A stretch of DNA of 64,000 bases, from contig JAEEIL010000031.1 in NCBI GenBank assembly GCA_016281355.1, positions 1 to 64,000 of the forward strand, written 5' to 3'. The position numbers and the translations under genes are program-made. Position 1 is the stretch's first letter, and each line of letters starts with the position of its first letter. The DNA is from Elusimicrobiaceae bacterium (GTDB taxonomy: Bacteria; Elusimicrobiota; Elusimicrobia; Elusimicrobiales; Elusimicrobiaceae). The notes under the pieces were generated by a model that was not told the origin of the DNA, ran no database searches, and saw only the letters and a list, made by a program, of their open reading frames with translations. Shown here piece by piece: positions 7,919 through 15,701 of this stretch.

Positions 7919-9886
7919 ATGAAAGAAAATCGCTATAGCTTATTTATTAATAATTTTGTTCAAGATTTTTTACTTTTGATTTTTTTCATTCTGCTTATAT
8001 CCCTTTATAGAGTGCTGTTCATTTATTTATTTAGAAGTAATTTGCCTAATGGATTATTTGACAATGAAGTATATCTTGCTTTATGGTATGGTTTTAGGTT
8101 AAGTTTGAAAACAGCGGTTTCTTTTTGTTTACCGTCATTTATTTTAGGAACTTTGGTAAATCAGATTTTTACATCATATAATGCTTATAAATTTAGATTT
8201 ATTTGGGCAGCCGTTTGTGTATTTATCTTATCTTTATTATTTCAAACTAGGATTCCTTATTATCAAGAGTTTAACGTCGCATTCAGTCCGTTTATTTTTA
8301 ATACGTTTAATGATGACGTCGGGGCTATTACAAAAACTGCGATAAGTCAATATAATGCTTTTTGGCGTTTAATTGCAGCTTTAATAATATCCGGTATTTT
8401 AATTATTGTGTTAAAATATTGGCTTAAATTTAATACTTTTTTAGCAAAACCGTTTTTAAGAGTGAAAAATAAATTTATTGTAATATTAAGTATTTGTATC
8501 CTTATAGTTCCTTTTTCTGTTTTTATGCGTTTTGGGGGGAGTTTAAGTTATAAACATTCAATTTATTGGAAGAATTCTGCCCGTTTGCAAACGGCTTTGC
8601 TTAATGAGGCTATTTTAGACGATATACAAGCCCTATATAAAGCCCGAAAAATATATAAAGGGTTAAAGAAAAATGCTTCAAAAATTACTGCTGATCAAGT
8701 TAAGCAGAGCATAAAATTGTTGGACAATAAAGAAGATACAGATATTACAACATTATTGCCATTTTTTACACAAAAAGCGCAGGGTATTTTAACTAAAAAA
8801 CCAAGCCATATTTTTGTAATTGTCGGCGAAACTTATATGCTTTGGCCTTTGCTGGAAAAATATAATAATTTGCCAATTGCAAATGGTTTAAAAAGATTAA
8901 AAAATAAATATGATAATGTATTTTTAACAAAATTTTTGCCATCAAGCAGTGGAACTATGTTTGGGTTAACATCGGTTTTGCTAGGATTTCCGGAAGTGAA
9001 TTTAACCACTGCCTCAAGGCCAACTGCACAAAAACCTTATGAAACAGCGCTTTCTGTTCAATTGAAAAAATTGGGTTATACGCCTCATTTTTTCTATGGT
9101 GGTTTTCCATCTTGGGAAGATGTCGGGCGTTTTATATCAAATCAAGGGTTTGAAGAAAACTACTACTATTCATCCTTCTCAAGGAACAATGCTGTATGGG
9201 GGGTTGAAGATAAAATTTTCCTTGATGGGGTTTTTAATAAAATTTCTGAGGAGCCTTCTTTTAATCTGATTTTAACTAGCAGTAATCATCCTCCTTATGT
9301 CATTGATATGACTGATGAGCCTGTAAGCAAGGCTGAAGATTTATCTCAATTTTTATCTTCAAAAGCTAATCAAAAATTAATGATTGAGAAAATGCAAAAT
9401 TTTGAATATGCAGATCATTATTTAGCAAGTTTTGTAGAGCGTGTTTTGGAAAAATTTCCGGACAGTTTGTTTGTTATTACGGGTGATCATGCCGATAGAT
9501 GGACTTTAACTTCTACGCCTACTTTACAAGAGCGTATAGCCGTACCTTTACTTATAATTGGTAAAGGACTAAATCAAAAAATGATATCTCAAAACATAGC
9601 GGCGAGCCACCAGGATATAGCAGCTACCGTATTAGATTTGGTTTCACCGAAAGGTTCACAATATTTTGCTTTGGGCAAGAGTATTTTTGACGGGCAGGAT
9701 TTATCCGTAGGCGCGTATTATTGGGCTACGGCAGATTATATAGGTGAAATAAATTCAAATACTTATGAAAAATTAAATAATAATGCAGCTGATTTAACAC
9801 CTGAGAATTTAGAGCAAATACATAGTAAGGTTAAAGCATATCATAATATCGCTTCCTGGAGAATTTTGAAAGGAACTGAATTATAA
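7919..9886 (+). CDS. LtaS-like membrane sulfatase/phosphoglycerol-transferase family protein
   Basis: The protein has 655 residues. The first ~210 residues hold about five hydrophobic segments; the rest is an extracytoplasmic alkaline-phosphatase/sulfatase-fold domain. Visible features are VGETYM with a metal-binding Glu (about residue 303), SSSGTMFGLTS containing the presumed Thr nucleophile, SSNHPPY with a His, and ITGDHADRW with metal-ligand Asp and His. This is the architecture of lipoteichoic-acid synthase and of phosphoglycerol/phosphoethanolamine transferases of Gram-negative envelopes. The donor and acceptor cannot be told from sequence. In a cell with LPS genes, modification of an outer-membrane or periplasmic glycan is more likely than teichoic acid synthesis. 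No Shine-Dalgarno is seen. Confidence 0.88.
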   Translation: MKENRYSLFINNFVQDFLLLIFFILLISLYRVLFIYLFRSNLPNGLFDNEVYLALWYGFRLSLKTAVSFCLPSFILGTLVNQIFTSYNAYKFRFIWAAVCVFILSLLFQTRIPYYQEFNVAFSPFIFNTFNDDVGAITKTAISQYNAFWRLIAALIISGILIIVLKYWLKFNTFLAKPFLRVKNKFIVILSICILIVPFSVFMRFGGSLSYKHSIYWKNSARLQTALLNEAILDDIQALYKARKIYKGLKKNASKITADQVKQSIKLLDNKEDTDITTLLPFFTQKAQGILTKKPSHIFVIVGETYMLWPLLEKYNNLPIANGLKRLKNKYDNVFLTKFLPSSSGTMFGLTSVLLGFPEVNLTTASRPTAQKPYETALSVQLKKLGYTPHFFYGGFPSWEDVGRFISNQGFEENYYYSSFSRNNAVWGVEDKIFLDGVFNKISEEPSFNLILTSSNHPPYVIDMTDEPVSKAEDLSQFLSSKANQKLMIEKMQNFEYADHYLASFVERVLEKFPDSLFVITGDHADRWTLTSTPTLQERIAVPLLIIGKGLNQKMISQNIAASHQDIAATVLDLVSPKGSQYFALGKSIFDGQDLSVGAYYWATADYIGEINSNTYEKLNNNAADLTPENLEQIHSKVKAYHNIASWRILKGTEL

Positions 9887-9923
9887 TTTGAATTTACTTT
9901 ATTAAATATCTTAAAATTTGTAT

Positions 9924-9964
9924 ATAAAAAAAGGGCGGTTTAAAAATTTTACAACCGCCCTTAA
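9924..9964 (-). terminator. Terminator of the rplM-rpsI operon
   Basis: A 10-bp stem, AAGGGCGGTT at 9931-9940 with AACCGCCCTT at 9953-9962, is followed on the minus strand by a run of T. It also closes the plus-strand gene ending at 9886, though without a good T-run in that direction. Confidence 0.88.
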
Positions 9965-9984
9965 ATATTGTCCAAGTTCCAAGA

Positions 9985-10380
9985 TTAACGTTTTGAGAAT
10001 TGGAAACGTCTTCTTGCTTTTGGTTGGCCTGGTTTCTTTCTTTCTACCATGCGTGGATCGCGGGTTAAGAAACCGGCTTGTTTCATAACTTTATGATATT
10101 CTTCTGACATTGCTGCCAAACCGCGTGCTAAAGCGTGGCGAACGGCACCTGCCTGTGAGGCAATACCACCACCGTAAACTTTAACGACGGCATCAAAAGT
10201 TTTTTCCGCTTTAAGTTCAAGTAAAGGGGACATAGCAGTATGTTGATAGCGGTTATTTGCGCTGAAATACTCATTTAAAGGTTTGGTGTTAACAACAATG
10301 TTACCTTTACCTTTTGTAAGTTTCGCTTGCGCGATGGAAGTTTTCCTTCTACCTGTTTTTATTTCACTGTTTTGTGCCAT
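9985..10380 (-). CDS. rpsI: 30S ribosomal protein S9
   Basis: S9 reaches the P-site tRNA with its C-terminal tail. The 131 residues include the family motifs GRRKTSIAQAKL, GKGNIVVN, YGGGIASQAGAVRHALARGL, the LTRDPRMVERKKPGQPKARR block and the characteristic SKR C-terminus. It lies 8 bases after rplM, the usual pairing, and is followed by a strong terminator. Confidence 0.98.
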   Translation of the reverse strand: MAQNSEIKTGRRKTSIAQAKLTKGKGNIVVNTKPLNEYFSANNRYQHTAMSPLLELKAEKTFDAVVKVYGGGIASQAGAVRHALARGLAAMSEEYHKVMKQAGFLTRDPRMVERKKPGQPKARRRFQFSKR

Positions 10381-10388
10381 ATTATCAC

Positions 10389-10814
10389 CTATTTAGAAAA
10401 TCTACCTGCAAAAGCATGTTCCGCTTCAGCAAAGATTCTGAGGCGTTTCATCCTTCTTGCGCGCAATTTATTGTTATCAAGCATACGATAGACAGCAAGT
10501 TCAAGAACTCTTGTAGGGTTCTTGGCGAGCATATCTTTAAAAGGAGTTTCTTTACCGCCTTTTGCGTAACCTGAGTGTGAGAAATAAACCTTTTCAATGT
10601 CTTTATTTCCGGTAACTTTTATTTTAGCCGCATTGGTTACTACGACGAAATCGCCACAGTCAATATGCGGGGTAAAAGTTCTTTTATTTTTACCCATTAA
10701 GCACACCACAATTTGTGTCGCGAGGCGGCCTAATGTTTTACCTTCGGCATCAAAGTGATGCCATTTTCTTGTTGATTCCACTTCTTTAACTGAAGGGAGT
10801 GTTGTTTTTGTCAT
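10389..10814 (-). CDS. rplM: 50S ribosomal protein L13
   Basis: The 141 residues show L13 signatures: WHHFDAEGKTLGRLATQI, HIDCGDFVVVTNA, KVYFSHSGYAKG, and the conserved core ending in the A-M/A-R-V-L-x-L-A-VYRML-type helix. An AAAGGT ribosome-binding site precedes the ATG. It forms the standard rplM-rpsI pair and lies downstream of tRNA-Tyr in the same direction. Confidence 0.98.
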   Translation of the reverse strand: MTKTTLPSVKEVESTRKWHHFDAEGKTLGRLATQIVVCLMGKNKRTFTPHIDCGDFVVVTNAAKIKVTGNKDIEKVYFSHSGYAKGGKETPFKDMLAKNPTRVLELAVYRMLDNNKLRARRMKRLRIFAEAEHAFAGRFSK

Positions 10815-10869
10815 TTTATACCTTTGTGTTTTATAGGATTTGACTCGGGTCCTATTATCACAATTTTAC

Positions 10870-10890
10870 TTCGCGCGACCACAGCGCGAA
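10870..10890 (-). other. GC-rich hairpin in the tRNA-Tyr/rplM intergenic region
   Basis: TTCGCGC at 10870-10876 pairs perfectly with GCGCGAA at 10884-10890 over a 7-base loop. On the minus strand it falls between the tRNA and rplM but is not followed by a T-run. It could be an RNA-processing or leader structure for rplM. No function is assigned. Confidence 0.45.
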
Positions 10891-10933
10891 AAATTTGTTA
10901 AAATATTCAGCACTTTATTTTTACATAAAAATT

Positions 10934-11017
10934 TGGTTGGGATAGGATTCGAACCTATGTAGGGCGTAGCCCGACGGTTTTACAGACCGTTGCTTTTGAC
11001 CACTCAGCCACCCAACC
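10934..11017 (-). tRNA. tRNA-Tyr (GTA anticodon)
   Basis: The minus strand folds as a class II tRNA. The acceptor stem is GGTTGGG/CCCAACC with discriminator A, the anticodon stem is ACGGT/ACCGT with loop CTGTAAA, giving anticodon GTA, and a long variable arm and the TTCGAAT T-loop follow. The CCA end is not encoded. Long variable arm plus GTA identifies tRNA-Tyr. Confidence 0.96.
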
Positions 11018-11081
11018 TTTTAAATTTATAAAAAACAAAGAACTAAATTTAAGTTTAATTACTTCCTAAACTTGATAATTA

Positions 11082-11111
11082 ATTATAGCAAATATTTTAG
11101 TTTAAGTGCAA
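11082..11111 (-). promoter_or_regulatory. Sigma-70 type promoter of tRNA-Tyr (and probably rplM-rpsI)
   Basis: On the minus strand, TTGCAC (11111-11106) and TATAAT (11087-11082) are separated by 18 bases. The -10 lies 64 bases before the tRNA 5' end. Confidence 0.75.
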
Positions 11112-11185
11112 ATAAAATAAATTTTCAGACGGTAAAAATTTTTTCGTGTTTTGTTTTAAGAGGGGGAAAAAACAAAAATAACAAA

Positions 11186-11215
11186 ATAAAAATCCCCCGC
11201 GTTTTGCGCGGGGGA
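11186..11215 (-). terminator. Terminator of the large Cys-rich protein gene
   Basis: An 8-bp GC stem, CCCCCGCG at 11194-11201 with CGCGGGGG at 11207-11214, is followed on the minus strand by ATTTTTATTTT. Confidence 0.9.
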
Positions 11216-11233
11216 AATTTTAATTAAACACCT

Positions 11234-14200
11234 TTATGCTTGTGGGTTAGCATTTTGGTCAACAGATTCTGTTCTCATCACTTCAGCAATTTCTTCTGCA
11301 GAGATGAAATCTGCATCAGATTGTGTTACAGTTGCAAAGGCTGTTGCTCCGTTTGATCTTGAAGAAGATTCCAAAGTACTAATACCTTTGCGTGATAATT
11401 TCTGTTTGATGCTTCTTTCAATAGCAGTCATTTTCTTGTCGGCCATATCACAAGTCATTCTGTTTTCACAGTAATCATCACCTTCATTTATCGGCGTTAT
11501 CAAAACGAGTCTATCAGGTGCTTGAACATCTTTAGAGGCCGTATATTCAGCAGCTGCACCGAGAGAACCACAAGGATAAGAGATAAATGCAAACTCTGTG
11601 CCGCTTGCGCTAGGCTGCTTGATAAGACGATATGAAGGCTTCTTACCTGCTTTGCTTACAGGGCCAAGAGTGTTTGTGAAACCTCTGTAACCAGGATAAG
11701 AAATTTCCTTTTTAACATCTATTTCGAACTCTGACAAGTTACCAATAACTTTATCCATGATGTACAAGTTGCGGTCTTCACTCAATGCCTTATTACAATC
11801 ACCCAATTCCTCAAAACCGGAATCCCACATGGTGTTTTGGCGTTTCGGTTTCTTTAATGCACCGTTACCGTGTACACTTGTTGTACACCCTACGCTGTCT
11901 GCACCAGGTATCATGTACGGATCGTGTGAACCGCGTTTACTTGCATAACCATAGTAGTATACACTCTTTAATTGTTGTATATCCGGATCATCAGAACCCA
12001 ATATTGCTTCTAATTGTTTTACTTGGTTAAAGCAATTTCTGATTTTACCGGTTATATCATTTATAGTTCTTTGGCCTGCCCTAACGTCAGCATTGTCATA
12101 CAAGGAAGGTCCGCAGAAGTTGCAGGCATTTACTAGGTTAACATCCACTTCACCCGGTAATACGAGCCTCGGGAACAATTTAAACAATGTCGGATCTCCG
12201 GATGGATTGTATTTAGTGTTAAAAGATTGACCTCTAATAGTTATAAACAAGCTAGATTGTTCCAAATAGTTCAATCTTGTTGTATACGTGTTATGGGTTG
12301 CCAATGTCGCATCCATTAATTGGTTCGGTATTAACGAAAGTTGTGTATCATCGTATTCATCGACAAAGTCATAAATTCTGAAGTCACCATTTTCCCATGC
12401 CCAAGCAAGAGGTGAACATTTCGGTATCTCAGGGTAATCTACGTGGCGTTCTTCAGCATTGATGATATAATACTTCCTACCTATTAAAGTAGCATCATAC
12501 ACTTTACCTTTATATTCACAATACGGAACACATAACGGTATCTCATCAATCAAGCCAGCCGGGAGAAGATTATTATCTTCTACATCTTTGATTTTTACCG
12601 TCTTGTTATTGGGACAATGAATATCATCCACCCCTCTGCACAATTCTGTACAAGGAGGTTCATTATTTGTCGGGGTATAGTTCGATTCTTCCTGTAAGGG
12701 GAATAGTATTCTTTCACCGGCTAAGGTATATGTTTGGTAAGAATAATACTTCCCATTACTGTGCTTACATACCTTATCCCTATTCCTTCTCTCAAGACTA
12801 CAACTATCAACGACATTACACCATTGATAGTGGCAGATACCGCTGTTTGCATAATCATCAACGAAGTCTGCAGGTGTAATTTCGTTTAGAGAAATACCTT
12901 TGAATTTGCTAGACCCGGTTATTATATCTTTGTTTAACTTAGATTGAGATGTAACAATCCAGAATATTCTACCATCACCGCGTACAGTATCGGATGATTG
13001 CATAGGATCAATAGCAATACTATATTCTTTATTGATACCTTCAACTGCTAAGTTAGTTTTATAATAGAAATGATATGCTTTCTTAGTCTCATCATATTCA
13101 TATCCTGTATGCCTAACATCTCTACTGGCTTTCTCTAGTGAAATTAATCCGTATTCCTTAATGTCACGAATTTCAGGATCTTTCATGCTTGTTAATTGTT
13201 CAACAGCAATAGCAAATACATATTTACCTGCTGGATTAGGTATAAATGCTTCTGCTTCAGGTCTTGAATCAATGTTTATTGCAACGGATGGATATTTAAA
13301 GCACTCTGTTCCATCTAATATCATTTCTTCAACGAATTGTTCAGGGGAAGGAACAGCACATGAGTTAAATGAACCTTTCTTAGGATATAAATGTCCTCTC
13401 AATTCATTTATTGTCAATGCATATTTCTTTGCTGTAGGTTTACCTTCACAAATTTCTCTGGAAAATGCTGCACGAGAAGGCATATCAACCAAGGTCGGAT
13501 GTACTTCCTTATTCTTGTTCTTATACTCAGGATCCTCAGATTTTTCCGTAAAGGATTTGATGAAAGAACCTGATCTAATGTTTCTTGGAACAAAGGATAC
13601 AACCTTAGTTAATTTGCAGTTTGGATATTTGTTATCTCTGAAATCCTTTGCAATCTTTAAACCTTCTTCGCTTAAGTCTTGAGAATTTTCAGCCCAAACA
13701 ACATATTCATTGCTATCGTAATCTTTGCCTGTACCGTTGTATTTGGCAAGTAATGCGATAACAACCCTGCTGTTAAGACGGTCACTATTTTTATATTCAC
13801 TGCTGAATAAGCCTTTTTTCAATACATCAACGGAATAATAGGATATACCATCAACTGTTACACCATCACAGCCTTGATGATATTCTTTTCCGGTTAATGA
13901 TTTCATCCAGTCAATTACAACATCCAAACCGACACATTCCATACGAACATCTAAGAAACTTTTTGCCTCTTTCTCTTTTTCTATGATATCACCTTTAGCT
14001 ATGTTTATACACTCATTTACCCAAGAAGAATCAACGGTTTCTTCAGTTTTATTACCGTCTTTATCTTTGGTGTTTCTTGTCTTTTGTTTGTTATAGCGTG
14101 GCATTACTTCTTTACCGTCTTTAACACAAGCCCAGTCGGAATCGGCAGCACCTTTACCGAACATAGTGCTTACGTCACCGTCCTTATTGCCTGTGAATAA

Positions 14201-15337
14201 ACAGTTCATAAGTTGGGATAAATAGTTGTACATATTGGTGTACCAAATTCTGCGTGGTTCATAATAGAGTAAGTCCCACATCTTTTGGCTGCGGGCTTGC
14301 ATCATGTCCCACCACCACGGTTTATCAACGTGATAACCGTTTTGGTTGTTCGGACCACCACCGCCGGGGAGCCTTGAAGCTGCACCACCACCGCTGGGGC
14401 CACCGAAACCGGGGCCTTCACCAACAGGTTTGCCATCTATATCACGCATTTGTGCGGCAAGCAAGTTTGCTTTTGCAGGGCCACCGGCGTTCATTTCGCG
14501 GATAGAACGGTCAGCCTCTGCACGGAGGCCTTCAGTACCACGGCCTACGCCACCGCGTGATTCCATACGTTGCAAAGCAACCGGCCTGATGCCTTCTCTA
14601 AAAGCAGTACCCGGAGTTCTTGACGGGCCTTGGCCTAAAGGCAAGGCATGGCTAATACCTGAGCCACCTCTATGGCCGGGCATTTGGGAAATACGTAAGT
14701 CCTTGTTAATATTAGTAGGTTTTCTTTCAAAACTTTTGCGGACTGACGATCGTGTCGTTTTTGCATATTGAGCAGTAGCAGGTTTTTTAGTTGTTCTTGT
14801 TGTGTACTGTTCATCATAGCTTTTGCGTGTGTTATAATCAGGGGTTTTTGAAGATGATGTGGTTGTTTTTCTACTACCATATCTGCTGCTATAACCGCTA
14901 CTACTGTCACCGTAACCGTCATCGGAAGAGCCGGAACCGTAAGCGCTTTTGTTTGCATCAGTGCCCATTGTTGCACCTGACTCTTTAACATCACTTCTGG
15001 CGCCGATAATCCATTTCATCGGATCTTCCATAGATCCTTCAGGCATGATATCACGCTCGCCTTCAATCCAACGGTTTTGGTCATCGGGATTTACAATACC
15101 CCAATCACCCATGCCGCCACTGGCGATATCATCGCTACCGGTTCTGCTTAAAAACGGTAACAAAAGCAAAGCAAGTGCCGCTACCAAGATGAACGGTAAA
15201 TCGCGTTGCGCGCGCTGCACTAATGTACGCTTTTGCTTGTTCTGGCCCCCAACTATTGAGGGCAAACGTTTAGAGAGAGGTACAGATTTACTCTTCCTCA
15301 ATTTATCACTAAACGTGAAACTATCTTTATTTGGCAT
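11234..15337 (-). CDS. Very large membrane-anchored, Cys-rich exported protein of unknown function
   Basis: I do not recognise a family. I place the start at 15337 because AGGAGG lies 7 bases upstream; this gives 1367 residues. An upstream in-frame ATG at 15367 has no such site. The N-terminus is basic (about 45 residues) and followed by one hydrophobic helix (about residues 47-63, LPFILVAALALLLLPFL), so the bulk should lie outside the cytoplasm. Residues ~90-250 are Ser/Tyr/Gly/Thr-rich, and a Gly/Pro-rich linker follows near residue 310. The remaining ~1000 residues hold roughly 30 Cys, several in pairs (CNFCG, CTELC, CVPYC), suggesting many disulfides. Flanked by its own promoter, a ~290-base leader and a strong terminator, it is monocistronic. 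A surface or envelope structural role is a guess. Confidence 0.8.
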   Translation of the reverse strand: MPNKDSFTFSDKLRKSKSVPLSKRLPSIVGGQNKQKRTLVQRAQRDLPFILVAALALLLLPFLSRTGSDDIASGGMGDWGIVNPDDQNRWIEGERDIMPEGSMEDPMKWIIGARSDVKESGATMGTDANKSAYGSGSSDDGYGDSSSGYSSRYGSRKTTTSSSKTPDYNTRKSYDEQYTTRTTKKPATAQYAKTTRSSVRKSFERKPTNINKDLRISQMPGHRGGSGISHALPLGQGPSRTPGTAFREGIRPVALQRMESRGGVGRGTEGLRAEADRSIREMNAGGPAKANLLAAQMRDIDGKPVGEGPGFGGPSGGGAASRLPGGGGPNNQNGYHVDKPWWWDMMQARSQKMWDLLYYEPRRIWYTNMYNYLSQLMNCLFTGNKDGDVSTMFGKGAADSDWACVKDGKEVMPRYNKQKTRNTKDKDGNKTEETVDSSWVNECINIAKGDIIEKEKEAKSFLDVRMECVGLDVVIDWMKSLTGKEYHQGCDGVTVDGISYYSVDVLKKGLFSSEYKNSDRLNSRVVIALLAKYNGTGKDYDSNEYVVWAENSQDLSEEGLKIAKDFRDNKYPNCKLTKVVSFVPRNIRSGSFIKSFTEKSEDPEYKNKNKEVHPTLVDMPSRAAFSREICEGKPTAKKYALTINELRGHLYPKKGSFNSCAVPSPEQFVEEMILDGTECFKYPSVAINIDSRPEAEAFIPNPAGKYVFAIAVEQLTSMKDPEIRDIKEYGLISLEKASRDVRHTGYEYDETKKAYHFYYKTNLAVEGINKEYSIAIDPMQSSDTVRGDGRIFWIVTSQSKLNKDIITGSSKFKGISLNEITPADFVDDYANSGICHYQWCNVVDSCSLERRNRDKVCKHSNGKYYSYQTYTLAGERILFPLQEESNYTPTNNEPPCTELCRGVDDIHCPNNKTVKIKDVEDNNLLPAGLIDEIPLCVPYCEYKGKVYDATLIGRKYYIINAEERHVDYPEIPKCSPLAWAWENGDFRIYDFVDEYDDTQLSLIPNQLMDATLATHNTYTTRLNYLEQSSLFITIRGQSFNTKYNPSGDPTLFKLFPRLVLPGEVDVNLVNACNFCGPSLYDNADVRAGQRTINDITGKIRNCFNQVKQLEAILGSDDPDIQQLKSVYYYGYASKRGSHDPYMIPGADSVGCTTSVHGNGALKKPKRQNTMWDSGFEELGDCNKALSEDRNLYIMDKVIGNLSEFEIDVKKEISYPGYRGFTNTLGPVSKAGKKPSYRLIKQPSASGTEFAFISYPCGSLGAAAEYTASKDVQAPDRLVLITPINEGDDYCENRMTCDMADKKMTAIERSIKQKLSRKGISTLESSSRSNGATAFATVTQSDADFISAEEIAEVMRTESVDQNANPQA

Positions 15338-15624
15338 AGTTATGCCTCCTTGTGTCTTTTCGCCCATTAGGGAAAATTACCCGAGCAAAAAGTTATTTAC
15401 TGCCCTAAGGCAGTTTGTGCGACTGTTGCAAATCATGTGGGCTTTACTGTTTTGTTTCACAGTTGCTTGATGTGTTGCTTGACTTTTTCTTTCTGCCACC
15501 TAGTGATTAGATGGCACAAATTTTTAAATACCAAAAGAATAATGCTCATGTTTTCTACACTCTAACCGAAAGGTTAAAGTTAAAAATACAATAACACTAC
15601 CAACGGCTTAACTGATACTACTAC
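15338..15624 (-). other. Long structured 5' leader of the large Cys-rich protein gene
   Basis: Between the predicted promoter and the start codon lie about 287 untranslated bases. On the minus strand several hairpins can be drawn: a 9-bp stem with a TTTC loop (about 15561-15582), one around the TGCCA/TGGCA arms near 15497-15519, ACTGCC/GGCAGT near 15400-15415, and a final stem CTTTTTGC/GCGAAAAG just before AGGAGG. A 9-base direct repeat (TCAAGCAAC) occurs at 15474-15482 and 15462-15470. It matches no riboswitch class I know. Confidence 0.5.
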
Positions 15625-15630
15625 ACTTAT

Positions 15631-15659
15631 AGTTTAACATACAATTCTTAATTTTTCAA
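15631..15659 (-). promoter_or_regulatory. Predicted promoter of the large Cys-rich protein gene
   Basis: On the minus strand, TTGAAA (15659-15654) and TAAACT (15636-15631) are 17 bases apart. The -10 match is moderate. Confidence 0.5.
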
Positions 15660-15686
15660 GGGGGGTACCCAAAAGTCCTATTTATT

Positions 15687-15695
15687 TGTTATAAT
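15687..15695 (+). promoter_or_regulatory. Extended -10 promoter, leaderless type
   Basis: TGT-TATAAT ends exactly six bases before the ATG at 15702. There is no Shine-Dalgarno and no clear -35. A leaderless transcript is predicted. Confidence 0.65.
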
Positions 15696-15701
15696 GTCCT
15701 T

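Noticed and set aside
10870-10890. GC hairpin as a terminator after tRNA-Tyr
   Set aside because: On the minus strand no T-run follows; left as an unassigned structure.
14254-14771. Plus-strand frames rich in Pro/His opposite the Gly-rich part of the giant protein
   Set aside because: Composition is the mirror image of Gly/Ser codons on the coding strand.
15457-15549. 30-residue leader ORF in the long leader of the giant gene
   Set aside because: No Shine-Dalgarno precedes its ATG, it shows no regulatory codon run, and it overlaps predicted stems. Not supported without conservation data.
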